Positions 21,742 to 32,000 of a stretch of 64,000 nucleotides of DNA are shown piece by piece. The stretch comes from Dermacentor variabilis (Eukaryota > Arthropoda > Arachnida > Ixodida > Ixodidae): positions 253,757,778 to 253,821,777 of the forward strand of contig NC_134568.1 in the NCBI RefSeq assembly GCF_050947875.1. Direction: 5' to 3'. The notes under the pieces were generated by a model. The model had not been told where the DNA came from and searched no databases. It was given only the letters and a program-made list of their open reading frames with translations. The number at the start of each line of letters is the position of its first letter. Within the stretch, counting starts at the first letter, position 1. Made by a program: the position numbers and the translations under genes.

Positions 21742-22248
21742 TCACCGTGTGCAGGCCAAATCCGTGTCCTGCAGGTAATTTAAAACAAGGCGAGAAACCT
21801 CCTTCCTATCTAACTGATTCCCGCGCGGGAAAACAATGTCCTGAAGAGAACTGTGGGGAATTCCTGTCTTCTTGAGGCACCCGAATAACGCACTCCTTTC
21901 CGCGTTATACAGAGTACAGCACATGAGGTAATGTTCTATGTCACCGCACACACCACACGTTGAACATAATGGAGACAACGCCAGGACAGTCTTATACATC
22001 CACGCAGGGGTACGAGCAGAGTCCGTGTAAACGCGGAGCACTAAAGTGGCTTGGTTTCTTTTGAGACCCTTGGTCACACATGGCTTGTGAGGTGAGCTCC
22101 ACAAAGAGCTGAAGGGGTACGACACCGCTGCTCTGAAGAATCTCTTGTCCTCTTGAGGCACTTTTCTCAAAGGATTCCCAGACAGCGCTCTATGAGCGAG
22201 GCTGTCCGCCATCTCGTTGCCTATGATACCTATGTGCGAGGGCACTCA
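21742..22248 (-). pseudogene. LINE RNase H end and C-terminal zinc segment
   Basis: The minus-strand frame of 167 codons starts with P-S-H-I-G-I-I-G-N-E-M-A-D, the last RNase H motif with its final Asp. It ends with a cysteine-rich block (L-C-S-T-C-G, then H-Y-L-M-C-C) typical of the C-terminus of RNase H-bearing LINEs. Upstream RT is absent. The frame is open throughout, so the fragment may be fairly young. Confidence 0.7.
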
Positions 22249-22531
22249 TTGGAATCGTATGGAGAAGCCTTTGATATGGAGATTGTGGCGCACTCCACCG
22301 TGGCAGTGCGAGCCACCACCGTGGCAGTGCGAGGCCTAGCTGCTTCGACCTTCGCTATTAGGGTCTTGCCGTTCAGCGCCATGTTTTTCATTGAAAGAAT
22401 TCGCCGCTGTCAGCAATGGCACTGACCCCGCCTCTGTAACCCTCGCGAGTGGCTTCGAAGCTTGAAAAGCACGGCGCGTTGCATAATCCCGGTTCTTGAA
22501 AGGCAGCTTCGCCTGATCACATAAATGTTAC

Positions 22532-22569
22532 GCGGCAAAGCATACGTGATGTATTGCGGTGAAGCTTAA
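22532..22569 (+). repeat. Dispersed GCGGTGAAGC-type repeat, copy 1
   Basis: The text runs GCGGCAAAGCATACGTGATG then TATTGCGGTGAAGC. It matches 46927-46962 with few differences; related short copies are at 63168-63485. Confidence 0.6.
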
Positions 22570-23547
22570 CAAGCATGGCTTACGGGACACAGTACGAATT
22601 CCTTAATTACACCCGCGTGCACCCGCCGTCTGCTGTCAGAGTACGAGCACCGATATGCCTAATAAGTGTACTGGCATGCTTTCAGACCTTTGTCGGACGT
22701 GCCTGTGGCAATTTGAGCCCTTAAGGGCAGTAAAAGACATGCATTTACTTTTTTGGACTGCCAGATTTTCCGGACGTTTTCGCGGCCCCTAGGGAGTCTG
22801 AAAAATTGGACATTGACTGCACAACTGAAGAAGCGGACGCTTCAATTGATCCGTGGGGCAAACGCGCGGAAGAACGAAGACGAGAACAGAAAGGACCGTC
22901 GCATTGAAGAATGATCGGGAAAGGAACTGTGCCGCCTCTTCTTTGAAAGAGCTTGAGCTCAAAAAGCAAAGTGTTGGCTGACGCTGAGATGCAGGTGTCC
23001 CTCATCCAAAGCAAAATAAATTCTTTAAAGCAGTGAAACGCAACACTGAGGCATTGTACGTGGGCTGAGGGTATGTCAGGACTGCTGAGGTTGACTTTCC
23101 AGCTGTTGAGAGAATCTCACTTGTGACAAAGTTCGGGCCTAATACCAATGAGCTTGCTATCAGTTGATAAAGATATCTCATTTTCGAAAATATTTGCTTC
23201 TGTATGCATCTGCTTTATTCATATTTGAATATGTTTCACTTGATTTGGAATGGGCTTTACCATTTTTTTTCGAAGATATCTTATTCGCCGTGCATTTTAC
23301 TAACCCCTCCCTTCTACTCTCTTTTTGAATAAAGTAAACATTACTCCTTACTATTCAAACTGGATTAAGTAGTTTTTTTTTATTTCTTAACGTGCTTACT
23401 AGAGAGTGACAGCATTAGGCGACATGGTGTCCAGCCCGCCTTGACATAAAACAAAGTTCTGTGTCACTCGGAGAATTTTGCAAAGGCACGCAGGGGAAAC
23501 CTGGAAAACTCAGGACATTTGAAAATGTCAACTTGGTAGACACCCTG

Positions 23548-23829
23548 ACGAAGCAAGATATACTATTACCAAAAGACCTACAGGTCAGACCTCTGACGGA
23601 TGAACACCATAGGTCTTAAATTCGGATCTTACTGCACCGTCTTTTTTACATTATTCTTCGTTGAGCAGCTTCACTAAACTTATGTTAGCTGAGGCACTCT
23701 GTATCGACAATAGTTTACAAATAGTGTAAGGCTAAAGTGTATAGATTAGCTATACACTGGTCTACAGGAATTGTCTATAGACAATCTAAGGACTTAGGGC
23801 CTTACACTTTTTGTAGACTAGTCTATAAT
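23548..23829. other. No gene; short hairpin 23726-23812
   Basis: AGTGTAAGGC near 23727 pairs with GCCTTACACT near 23801, and GTCTATAG/CTATAGAC motifs lie between. This is MITE-like but has no recognised family. Confidence 0.4.
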
Positions 23830-24432
23830 ATGCGGACAGCCCTCGAAAGGGAACTCCGTGAAGAAATTAGGGACATGAAGACGAGCGTTGGATACTGCAG
23901 TAAGAAGTTCGACGAAATGTCGACGCAGTGCCTTGAGGCTCGAAAAAAAAAGTGAACTAAAAGCACAAAACGGAGTTGTCTCGACAGAGTGTAGCAAACT
24001 AAACAAGCTGGATCTCTAGAATGACCGGAGAAGTATACTTCCCTTCAACAATATTGGCGTGGTAGAAACATTGAAATTAAGAATGTCCCGGTAATTCGTG
24101 ATTAAAAGTTCATTGACTTCCTTCAGAACATTGACGAAGCTGTTGGTGAACCTGTCAAGGAAAGTGACATAAATCTTTGTCATCGTGTTACTTCTAAAGT
24201 AGCTTCTTATCCTCGCATAGTTGTTCATTTCAGAACCGCTCGAAGCGCGATGCACTTTTTGAAAAGGCGCGAAAGAAACGTCTATGTACAGCTGCTGCCG
24301 GTCTCTCCGAAACGTCGCCAATCTATCTTAATGAGCATCTTTGTCAACACTTGAAAAAGCTACTCGGACAGACAGTTGCACGGAAGAAGGAAATAAACTG
24401 GTGTTTTGTTTCGTCAATAGGCGGACAAATAT
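23830..24432 (+). pseudogene. L2/CR1-like LINE ORF1 remnant
   Basis: Open text from 23830 (L-R-E-E-I-R-D-M-K-T-S-V-G-Y-C) is the coiled-coil part of an ORF1 protein common in tick L2/CR1-like LINEs. Later blocks in shifting frames give L-C-H-R-V, then N-E-H-L and K-L-L-G-Q-T. The order matches ORF1 nucleic-acid chaperone proteins. It ends where the gypsy-E LTR begins (TGTCACGACG at 24433). Many frameshifts and stops. Confidence 0.6.
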
Positions 24433-24690
24433 TGTCACGACGTCAAAAAAAACAGGACGCAGGACCAGGATGCTAGAAAGAAAAGCGAGCTCTGTATCCA
24501 GAGACCACAAGAGCCTACACGCCAACTTCGTCTTCGTTCAAAGGGAGCGTGGTCGCTGCTCGTGTCCCTTAATTCTTTTTCTTCTGTTCTCTTGTAAGCC
24601 TTTTGGCATGACATTAGCCTCTCTTCCTAGAAAGCACCGTCCCGATGCTTTATCGTCACGGCAACAGGACTAGGACACGCTTGCGGTGCA
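24433..24690 (-). repeat. Probable 3' LTR of gypsy-E/G
   Basis: The plus strand starts TGTCACGACG at 24433, so on the minus strand the LTR would end CGTCGTGACA. It lies directly inside an ORF1 fragment of another LINE. The inner boundary cannot be fixed because the partner LTR is absent. Confidence 0.4.
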
Positions 24691-24753
24691 GTGAATTCAC
24701 TAGGACAAATAGGTGTTTATCCGGACCACGTGCACAACCTCCGGTAGATGCCG

Positions 24754-25568
24754 TCAACGCTTTGAGCAATGCGGACTATCGGGAGCAACTTCACAGTTGA
24801 CATTAGTGAGCCGCCGAAGAAATTTATACGGCCCGAAGTCGCGCCTTAACAGTTTCTCCGAAAGGCCACGACGGCGAATGGGAGTCCAAACCCAAACTCT
24901 CTCTCCGTGCTCGTACGAGGCTGGTCGGTAATGAAGATTACAGCGTCTCGAGTCGTAATCCTGCTGCTTTTGAATACGTATGGGAGCAAGTTGTCGCGCT
25001 TCTTCTGCATGCTGCGTGAAGTCTTCAGCCTCCGTTTCGATGCCATCGCATCCATGTGGCAGCATCGCATCTAGCAGAGTAGTGACTTGACGACCATGTA
25101 GGAGACGGAGCGGTGTCATTCGTGCTGTCTCTCGCTGAGCCGTGTTGCATGCGAAGGTGACATAGGGCAAGATTTCATCCCAGTTCTTGTGCTCCAAATC
25201 CACGTACATAGAGAGCATATCCGCGAGCGTCTTATTCAGGCGTTCTGTCAGTCCGTTGTTTGCGGGTGGTACGCCGTTGTTCGCCGGTGAGCTGTTCCGC
25301 TAAGTCTTAATACTGTGTCCAATAGCTCGGCTGTAAATGCACTTCCCCTGTCAGTTAAAAATACTGCTGGAGTGCCGTGCCTCAGTACAACATTCTCTAT
25401 AAAACATCGGCGTAATGAGTAAGGTAGTATGTGCATGGCTACGATAATCCATCTGTGACCCGCAGCAGAAGTTGGGAATGGACCTAGAAGATCCATTCCG
25501 ACTTGAGCAAATGGAGTTTCGGGCACCTGAACAGGATAGAGGAAGCCTGCTGGTTTGACTGCTGGCAC
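24754..25568 (-). pseudogene. gypsy-E/G integrase, one frameshift in the core
   Basis: Minus-strand frame 25568-25248 has the first Asp (V-G-M-D-L-L-G-P-F), the second (F-L-T-D-R-G-S-A-F) and A-Y-H-P-Q-T. A one-base loss there moves the reading to the frame 25218-24754. That frame holds the third catalytic residue (L-T-E-R-L, just upstream) and the C-terminal domain (G-P-Y-K-F). All three catalytic acids are present, and one indel is the only defect I see in this domain. Confidence 0.75.
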
Positions 25569-25574
25569 TTTTCG

Positions 25575-26595
25575 CCACTGGCATTCAAGGCATGTCCGGA
25601 CGTATTGTTGAACGGTCGCCGTGAGTCTTGACCAATAGTATTTTTACTTCACCCTACACAGCGTTCGTGTGTAGACCCAATGACCCGATGTTGCTTCATC
25701 ATGACATGCCTGTAATACTTCACTCCTGAGAGGTGCTGGGACGACGAGTATGTAGGCGTTTCCGTGCGGAGAGAAGTTCGCCTTATACAAGACGTCGTTA
25801 CGCAAGCAAAATAAGGGTAGTCCGCTTGCAAAAAGCCTTGGGACAACGGAAGTGCGACCCCCCGAGAAACTAATAATGGGTTGCAAGTCCGGGTCATCGC
25901 GTTGCTGCTGTGCGATTGTAGCTGTGTTGACAACTCCGACAAAGGCTGCTTCGTCGTTATCTTCTGCATTGGCAGATTCGAATGGGGCACGAAAAAGGCA
26001 GTCGGCATCTGTATGCCGTTTTCCCGATTTATAGACAATAACCATGTCGAATTCTTGAAACTTAAGGCTCCAGCGCGCCAGTCGTCCTGGTGGATCTTTT
26101 AAATTCATCAGCCAACAAAGGGAGTGGTGGTTACTAACAACATTAAAGGAGCGGCCGCACGAAAACGGGCGACATTTCCATAACGGACCACACCACTGCA
26201 AGGTACTCTTTTTCCGTGGTGAAATAATTCGCTTCGTCACGGGAAAGGGTTCTGCTTGCATAAGCTATTGCTCGTTCAGCGCCGTCTTGCCACTGCACGA
26301 GTATTGATCCTAAGCCGGCATATGTGACGTCGGTTTGAACAGGGCGTCTTCGTCAAAGTGTCCGAGGACTGGGGGCTTTCCGAGGCGTTGCCGCAGCTTG
26401 TTGAACGCTTGTTGCTGTTCTTCACCCCATACGAATGCGACGTCTTCCCTGGTGAGGCGTGTCAGCGGTGACGCAATTCGTGAAAAGTTCAGAATGAAGC
26501 GCGGTAATAGGCGCACAGTCCTAAAAATTCTCTAACTGCCTTTTTGTCAGATGGCGCTGGAAAATTTGCAACGGGAGCTATTTTGTCGGGATCAG
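25575..26595 (-). pseudogene. gypsy-E/G RT thumb, RNase H and H2C2 zinc domain
   Basis: From 26595: P-D-K-I-A-P-V, then V-R-E-F-L-G-L (26540), N-F-S-R-I-A-S-P-L (26490) and V-L-G-H-F-D-E-D-A (26350). RNase H continues in shifted frames: S-N-H-H-S-L-C-W-L near 26130, then H-T-D-A-D near 26005. The zinc domain (C-H-D-E-A-T-S-G-H-W) is near 25700 and its cysteines near 25590. Breaks fall near 26310 and 26150. Confidence 0.7.
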
Positions 26596-26654
26596 GCTCT
26601 ATGGATGGATGGAAACAACTTTATTTTGAATGCGGCAAATTTGACGACCCGGGC

Positions 26655-26788
26655 TCAGGTCTCCCATGAGGGGACTTCGAGGCCTTGCCTCGTCACCGCC
26701 TCTCGGGCTTGCTGGACAGCCCACTCTTGTGTCTCGAGGTTGGAGCTGCGCAGAGCGGCGGCCCACTTCGACGCAGGAGCCTCCGGAG
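26655..26788 (-). pseudogene. LINE-F ORF2 C-terminal end
   Basis: The minus-strand frame ends G-L-E-V-P-S-W-E-T and a stop at 26655-26657. W-A-A-A-L-R-S-S-N-L and A-V-Q-Q-A-R-E precede it, the standard last segment of tick I-clade ORF2. It is cut at 26788 by the gypsy-D 5' LTR. Confidence 0.75.
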
Positions 26789-26928
26789 TGTTGCGTTTCG
26801 CCTGCGACACGTGGTTTTGCCGGCGCGACTGCGGCGGGGCGGCAGACATTTTGGCCCGATCGTCGTCGCCGCAACACTCATCGGCAGGTGTTTCCAGGCG
26901 CGACTGCGGCGATGCGACCGCAAAAGAT

Positions 26929-27116
26929 CATCCTCTCATTCCAGTCATTGTGCCCGAAACAGGCGATGCCAAAGCAGGGACCATCCTCTCATTCCAGTCA
27001 TTGTGCCCGAAACAGGCGATGCCAAAGCAGGGACCATCCTCTCATTCCAGTCATTGTGCCCGAAACAGGCGATGCCAAAGCAGGGACCATCCTCTCATTA
27101 CAGTCATTGTGCCCGA
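26929..27116 (+). repeat. 53-bp tandem repeats in the gypsy-D U3
   Basis: Units start at 26929, 26982, 27035 and (partial) 27088, each beginning CATCCTCTCATT. The first three are identical by eye. The same array with the same unit number is in the 3' LTR (33053-33240). The solo LTR at 18753 lacks it. Confidence 0.9.
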
Positions 27117-27285
27117 CCGGCAGCGCTACAACAGGGTGCTACGAGATCGTGCTCGACAGGGTGCTACGAGATCGTGCTCGTCATGGTGCTACGGCATCGC
27201 TACGACAGTGTGCGTCACCATTAGCCCATTGTACATTCACGTGCTCGTCTTTTGAGGGGTTCCTTCTTGCCCTCAACTGCGAGAG

Positions 27286-27293
27286 TATAAAAA
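27286..27293 (+). promoter_or_regulatory. TATA box of the gypsy-D LTR
   Basis: TATAAAAA lies about 120 bp upstream of the AATAAA signal, in the usual U3/R layout. The same box is at 33410-33417 in the 3' LTR and, degraded, in the solo LTR. Confidence 0.7.
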
Positions 27294-27403
27294 CAGCTGC
27301 CCCCGCACGCCAAAAGGAGGGCTCCGATTTCTTCTGTTGAGTGAAGTGCTCTCCCGTCTCTCTACTTCGGTCAAACCTGACCACCTACTCTTTGCGATGT
27401 TAA

Positions 27404-27409
27404 AATAAA
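27404..27409 (+). terminator. Polyadenylation signal AATAAA of the gypsy-D LTR
   Basis: AATAAA is followed by a GT/T-rich stretch (AAGTTGTTTTGTTGTT) as expected downstream of a cleavage site. The copy at 33528-33533 in the 3' LTR would end the genomic RNA. Confidence 0.65.
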
Positions 27410-27582
27410 CAAGTTGTTTTGTTGTTACCAGTCGACTCATGCTTTGCCGGGACCTTCGGATGCTTCCAGTTGTACCCCAGGCCGCCAGGCCAACGCTACC
27501 CTTGGGGCTTGCGACCCAGGTACAACCACGGGCGTCAGCGCCGAGTTCCCAACAGATCGTACCAGCAGTCCGATCCAAACAT

Positions 27583-27600
27583 CTGGTTGGCAGCGGTGAG
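27583..27600 (+). promoter_or_regulatory. Primer-binding site region of gypsy-D
   Basis: TCTGGTTGGCAGCGGTGA starts one base after the LTR, where the tRNA primer should pair. The tRNA could not be named without a tRNA set. The core GCGGTGAGATCGC recurs 40 bases downstream (27633-27645). Confidence 0.5.
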
Positions 27601-27936
27601 ATCGCCTCCGACTTCAAACAACTGTCTGCCAGCGGTGAGATCGCGACAACGGAGGCCAGCAGCGAAGAGATGCAGTTGACTGTATGCTGAGCAGCTCAAC
27701 GACGATCCGGGAGCAGTGCAACGAGCCCTGTGTGATGACTGGTTGCCTGCAGCGGAACGACTGCGCTGGACTCTTGGCTGCGAGGTTTGGTGAGTGCGGG
27801 ACTTTCTTCTTCTGAGCTTTGCCAGGCTTTTTGTTAGTGTCAGAAACAGAGCTGGTAATTGTGGTTGTCGTTGCTGCCGGGTTAGTTTGCGGCAAGACAA
27901 TAGTAAGCAGTAGAGAAAGCAGCATTCAGAGCAGCC

Positions 27937-29088
27937 ATGGATTTGAAGTCGTTGCGCAAACCGAAATTGTTGGAGCTTGCAAGAGAGTTGGGTCTGGATG
28001 TCTCAGACAAACTCAGAAAACCAGAACTGCTAAAGGCTATTCTTGAGTTAGAGGCTGAGGATGACGAGCTGTCGGAATGCCTTGAGACTATTGAGGAGAG
28101 GTCAAAAAGACAGGAGCGCGAACTTAAAGAGCAAAAAGAGAAACAGGAGCGCGAACTTAAAGAGCAAAAAGAGAGACAGGAGCGCGAACTTAAAGAACAG
28201 AAAGAAAAAGAAGAGCGCGAACACGCTTTGGAAATGAAGCGTCTCGAGGTAGAGATGGAACGCGCTCGTAATGGAAGTCAGGCACACGGTGCAGGAGAAC
28301 GAGTATTGTTCAAAATGACTGACCTGATGCGGCCGTTTAAGCTTGGAGAGGACATTGGTTTGTTCCTGGTTAACTTTGAGCGAACGTGCGAGAAGCAGGG
28401 GTTCTCTCGGGAAACGTGGCCACAGCGCTTGCTCACTTTGTTACCCGGCGAGGCGGCCGACGTAGTCGCTCGCTTGGATAGAGAGGAGGCAGAGGATTTC
28501 GACAAAGTAAAATCGAGTCTCCTAAAAAAGTACCGGCTGTCTGCGGAGGCGTTCCGTCGGAAGTTTCGGGAAAATGAGAAAGGCAGAAGTGAGTCATATA
28601 CAGAGTTTGCGTATAGGCTTATGTCGAACATGCAGGAGTGGCTCAAAGAAGAGAAAGCGTTCGGTGACCACGATAAAGTTCTGCAGTGCTTCGGGCTAGA
28701 ACAGTTTTATAGTCGGTTACCGGAGAACGTGCGATACTGGGTCTTGGATAGGCCAGACGTTTGTACGGTGGCTAAAGCCGCTGAGCTAGCCGAGGAGTTT
28801 GTGACGCGTCGGGCTCGCGGAGCTAAGGACGGTCAAAAGGGTGAATTTGGCTCGAAGTTTGAGAGGCCGAAGTTCACACCCATGAGATTAAAGGGGGACA
28901 CGCGTAGTGCGGATGCGAGTGAAAGCAGTCCGACCAAACGTAAAGAGACGGCGGCAGCCAAACGCAGAAAGCGGTTCGAGATGAGGCGAGCGCGCGTTTG
29001 TTATACGTGCCAGAAGCCGGGTCACTTTTCGGCGCAGTGTCCGGAAACAACACCAAAAGTTGTGTTTTTTTGCAATAGGCAGCACTGA
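27937..29088 (+). CDS. gag: gypsy-D Gag: coiled coil, SCAN-like capsid segment, CCHC knuckle
   Basis: 383 residues from an ATG in good context (G at -3, G at +4). Residues about 45-110 are a charged coiled coil with three tandem copies of an E-R-E-L-K-E-Q-K-E-K unit. Residues about 120-200 form a capsid N-terminal-like region (R-P-F-K-L-G-E-D-I). Residues 202-292 resemble a SCAN domain: A-F-R-R-K-F-R, W-L-K-E-E-K, L-E-Q-F-Y-S-R-L-P-E, Y-W-V, then A-A-E-L-A-E-E-F. The SCAN domain is known to derive from a Gmr1-like Gag. A CCHC knuckle (C-Y-T-C then G-H-F and a last Cys) spans 355-368. The frame is open throughout and ends 28 bases inside the pol frame. It would form the particle and bind element RNA. 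Confidence 0.85.
   Translation: MDLKSLRKPKLLELARELGLDVSDKLRKPELLKAILELEAEDDELSECLETIEERSKRQERELKEQKEKQERELKEQKERQERELKEQKEKEEREHALEMKRLEVEMERARNGSQAHGAGERVLFKMTDLMRPFKLGEDIGLFLVNFERTCEKQGFSRETWPQRLLTLLPGEAADVVARLDREEAEDFDKVKSSLLKKYRLSAEAFRRKFRENEKGRSESYTEFAYRLMSNMQEWLKEEKAFGDHDKVLQCFGLEQFYSRLPENVRYWVLDRPDVCTVAKAAELAEEFVTRRARGAKDGQKGEFGSKFERPKFTPMRLKGDTRSADASESSPTKRKETAAAKRRKRFEMRRARVCYTCQKPGHFSAQCPETTPKVVFFCNRQH
29055..29088 (+). promoter_or_regulatory. gag-pol junction, +1 frame change
   Basis: The gag frame reads GTG TTT TTT TGC AAT AGG and stops at 29086-29088. Pol is one base ahead in the same stretch. The run of seven T and the AAT AGG codons could support slippage. Alternatively one extra base has been gained and gag-pol was once a single frame. 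The sequence cannot tell which. Confidence 0.45.
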
Positions 29089-32000
29089 CGAGAACATGAA
29101 GCTTCTCGAGCCTTACATGCGAGACCTCCTCGTGAACGGGAAAGAGTGCCGAGTGCTTCGCGATTCCGCAGCTACGATGGATGTAGTTCACCCGTCTTAT
29201 GTAGAACCCCATATGTTCACGGGCGAGTGCGCGTGGATCAAGCAAGCCGTGGAAGCTCATAGCGTGTGTCTGCCGGTAGCAAAAGTGCTTATTGAAGGAC
29301 CTTTCGGAGCGCTTGAGACGGAGGCGGCAGTGTCATCTATGCTGCCACCCCAGTACCCGTACCCATTTTCAAACAGGTCCGATCACCTCCTGCGCGAGAA
29401 GGGGCTTTTGTTTGGTGAAGCTAGTGTTCAGGCCTTAACCAGGTCGAAGGTTCGGGAGCTCGCTGCAAAGGCGGTAGTTGCGGGGCCGACGTTATCAAAC
29501 AACGAAAAAGGGTCAGAGGCGCAGCAAGCTGATATTCAGAGCACGCCCGAACTGAATAAACTTGAGTCTGTAACGTTAAAGGCGCCAGATACTGGAGAGG
29601 AAACGCCCGACACGGGAAAGTTAGAAGAGCTATCTACTGATTTGCTCATCGCGCCTACGTCAGACGGACTTGATAGGTTGCTAAAAGTCAGCCGGTCGGC
29701 TTTGATAGCCGAGCAAAAAAAGGATGGCAGCCTGGAAAACGTGCGCTGCAATGTCAAAGAAGGTATCGCCAGGAAAACTGCGCGTTTTGTGGAAAGAGGT
29801 GGAGTCCTGTACCGGAAGTATCTAGACCGCCGAGGAGTGGAGTTCGATCAGCTGATCGTGCCTCAATGCTATCGTCAGGATCTGTTGCGCTTGTCACACG
29901 GGGGTTCGTGGTCCGGACACCTAGGAGTTAAGAAAACTAAGGACCGTCTCTTGCAAGAGTACTATTGGCCAGGGTGTTTTCGGGACGCAGACCATTTCGT
30001 GAGGACATGTGACACTTGTCAGCGGGTGGGCAAACCAGGGGACAAATCAAGGGCGCCGTTGAAATTGGTACCTATCATAACGGAGCCTTTTAGACGGCTC
30101 GTTATTGATACAGTGGGACCTCTGCCGGTAACAGCCACGGGGTACAGACACATTTTGACTGTGATCTGCCCAGCGACAAAGTTCCCTGAAGCAGTGCCGC
30201 TTAAAGAACTCAGCTCAGTTGAGATAGTCAATGCACTACTGTCCATATTTGCGCGAGTTGGTTTTCCTGCGGAAATCCAATCAGATCAGGGCACAGTGTT
30301 TACTAGCGCTTTGACGACAACTTTTCTCGAAAGGTGTGGGGTAAAGCTGTTACACAGCTCAGTGTACCACCCACAGTCGAATTCCGTTGAGAAGCTCCAC
30401 TCCGTCATGAAGCGCGTGTTGAGAGCGTTGTGTTTTGAACATCGAACTGACTGGGAGCTGTGTCTGCCTGGGGTGATGTTTGCATTAAGGACCGCGCCGC
30501 ATGCGGCTACGGGGTTTTCGCCAGCTGAACTGGTGTACGGTCGCTCGCTTCGATCTCCGCTTCGCATGCTTCGAGAATCGTGGGAAGGTAGGGGCGACGA
30601 CCCAGTCGTGGTGGAGTACGTGCTTAAGCTCCTCGAACGCTTAAGAAGGGCACAGGAGTTGTCAGGTGAAGCAATGACAAAGGCCCAGCAGAGGGCCAAG
30701 GTTTATTATGATCGGACAGCCAGGGCCCGTCGTTTTGAGGTTGGCGATGAGGTCATGATATTGCGCACATCGCTAAACAACAAACTAGACGTGCAGTGGG
30801 AGGGCCCAGCGCGAATTGTTCAGAAACTGTCGGACGTTAACTACGTGGTAAGTCTGCCAGGAAAGCGGAAAGCACAGCAAGTTTACCACTGTAATCTGCT
30901 CAAACCTTATAGACAAAGGGAAGCAGTGGTGTGCATGATGGTAAACGTTCCTGAAGAGCTTCCGGTCGAGCTTCCGGGACTAGGCTCAGTGACGAACAGG
31001 GAAGACACCGGTCAAGTCATTAGTGACCTTATCAGTAAAGCACCGCTGTCGCCTGAGCAGAAAACCGAACTACACCAGCTATTACAAGAGTTTCAAGGTC
31101 TGTTCTCTGAGAGGCCTGGTAGGACTTCTGTACTTACTCATGATATAGAACTTACCTCCACAGAGCCAGTACGATCCAAGGCGTATCGGGTGTCACCCCG
31201 CCAGAGCGATATTATGGAGGCTGAGGTAAAGAAAATGCTACAGCTCGGTGTTATTGAGGCAGGTGAAAGTGATTATACCTCCCCTTTGATTTTAGTTGAG
31301 GTACCGGGCAAGGAACCTCGTCCTTGCGTCGACTACCGCAGGCTTAATTCCATCACTAAGGATCAAATTTATCCGATCCCTAACATCGAGGAGCGCCTTG
31401 AGAAAGTTAGTAGCGCTCAGTTTATTTCCACCCTAGATCTTGTCAGGGGTTATTGGCAGGTTCCACTTACAGAAGAGGCTAGTAGGTATGCGGCGTTCAT
31501 TTCGCCAATGGGAACATTCCGTCCTAAAGTGTTGAGTTTTGGTTTGAAGAACGCGCCATACTGTTTTTCAAGCCTCATGGATAAAGTGTTGCGGGGACAG
31601 CAAGAATTCGCTTTACCGTATCTAGACGACGTAGCGATATTCTCCGCATCCTGGTCTGAGCATATGGCACACTTGCGGGCAGTGCTAACCCGCCTGCGCG
31701 AAGCGGGCTTGACAGTAAAGGCTCCTAAGTGCCAGTTAGCACAGGCCGAGGTTGTCTACCTCGGTCACGTGATTGGTCAGGGTCGTCGCCGCCCCTCTGA
31801 GATAAAAGTGGCCGCTGTGCGAGACTTTCCGCAACCGCGCACGAAGACCGATATTCGGTCGTTCTTAGGTGTCGCCGGCTACTATCAGAGGTACATTCCC
31901 AGGTACTCTGATATCGCGGCTCCCCTGACGGATGCTCTAAGAAAGACAGAGCCTCAAACAGTCGTCTGGGACGAGACAAAGGAAAGAGCTTTTAGCGCCC

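Larger units (their letters stand above)
21392..22819. mobile_element. pogo/Tigger-like TIR element nested in 21176-23547
   Basis: The left end CAGTCAACGACCGATTTTT is preceded by TA. The right end in reverse complement is CAGTCAATGTCCAATTTTT. Repeated TTTCCGGAC-type text follows inside both ends. The 1.4-kb interior holds no intact transposase; it contains a LINE RNase H fragment. Confidence 0.5.
21176..23547. mobile_element. DNA element with CAGGGTGTCTACCAA terminal inverted repeats
   Basis: The left end reads CAGGGTGTCTACCAA and the right end is its exact reverse complement, a 15-bp perfect TIR. Both ends continue with GGGAAAACC/TTTTCCAGGTTTCCCC-type text. No transposase is seen and no target duplication is visible, so class assignment (hAT-like CAGGG start) is weak. 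It contains a second TIR element and a LINE fragment. Confidence 0.6.
26789..27581 (+). repeat. 5' LTR of gypsy-D
   Basis: Starts TGTTGCGTTTCGCC and ends GATCCAAACA. U3 carries three full and one partial 53-bp tandem unit. TATAAAAA is at 27286-27293 and AATAAA at 27404-27409, so R probably lies between about 27315 and 27430. It is related to the solo LTR at 18753-19351. Confidence 0.9.

Noticed and set aside
26929..27116. Regular repeats resembling a CRISPR array
   Set aside because: Head-to-tail units without unique spacers, duplicated in both LTRs of a eukaryotic element.
26551..27340. Overlapping frames of 179-234 codons with internal repeats; duplicated at 32745-33464
   Set aside because: They lie inside the gypsy-D LTRs. 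The repeats are the 53-bp U3 units and no protein motif is present.
28102..28287. Phe/Leu-rich minus-strand frame resembling a membrane protein
   Set aside because: Antisense of the Lys/Glu-rich coiled coil of gypsy-D Gag.
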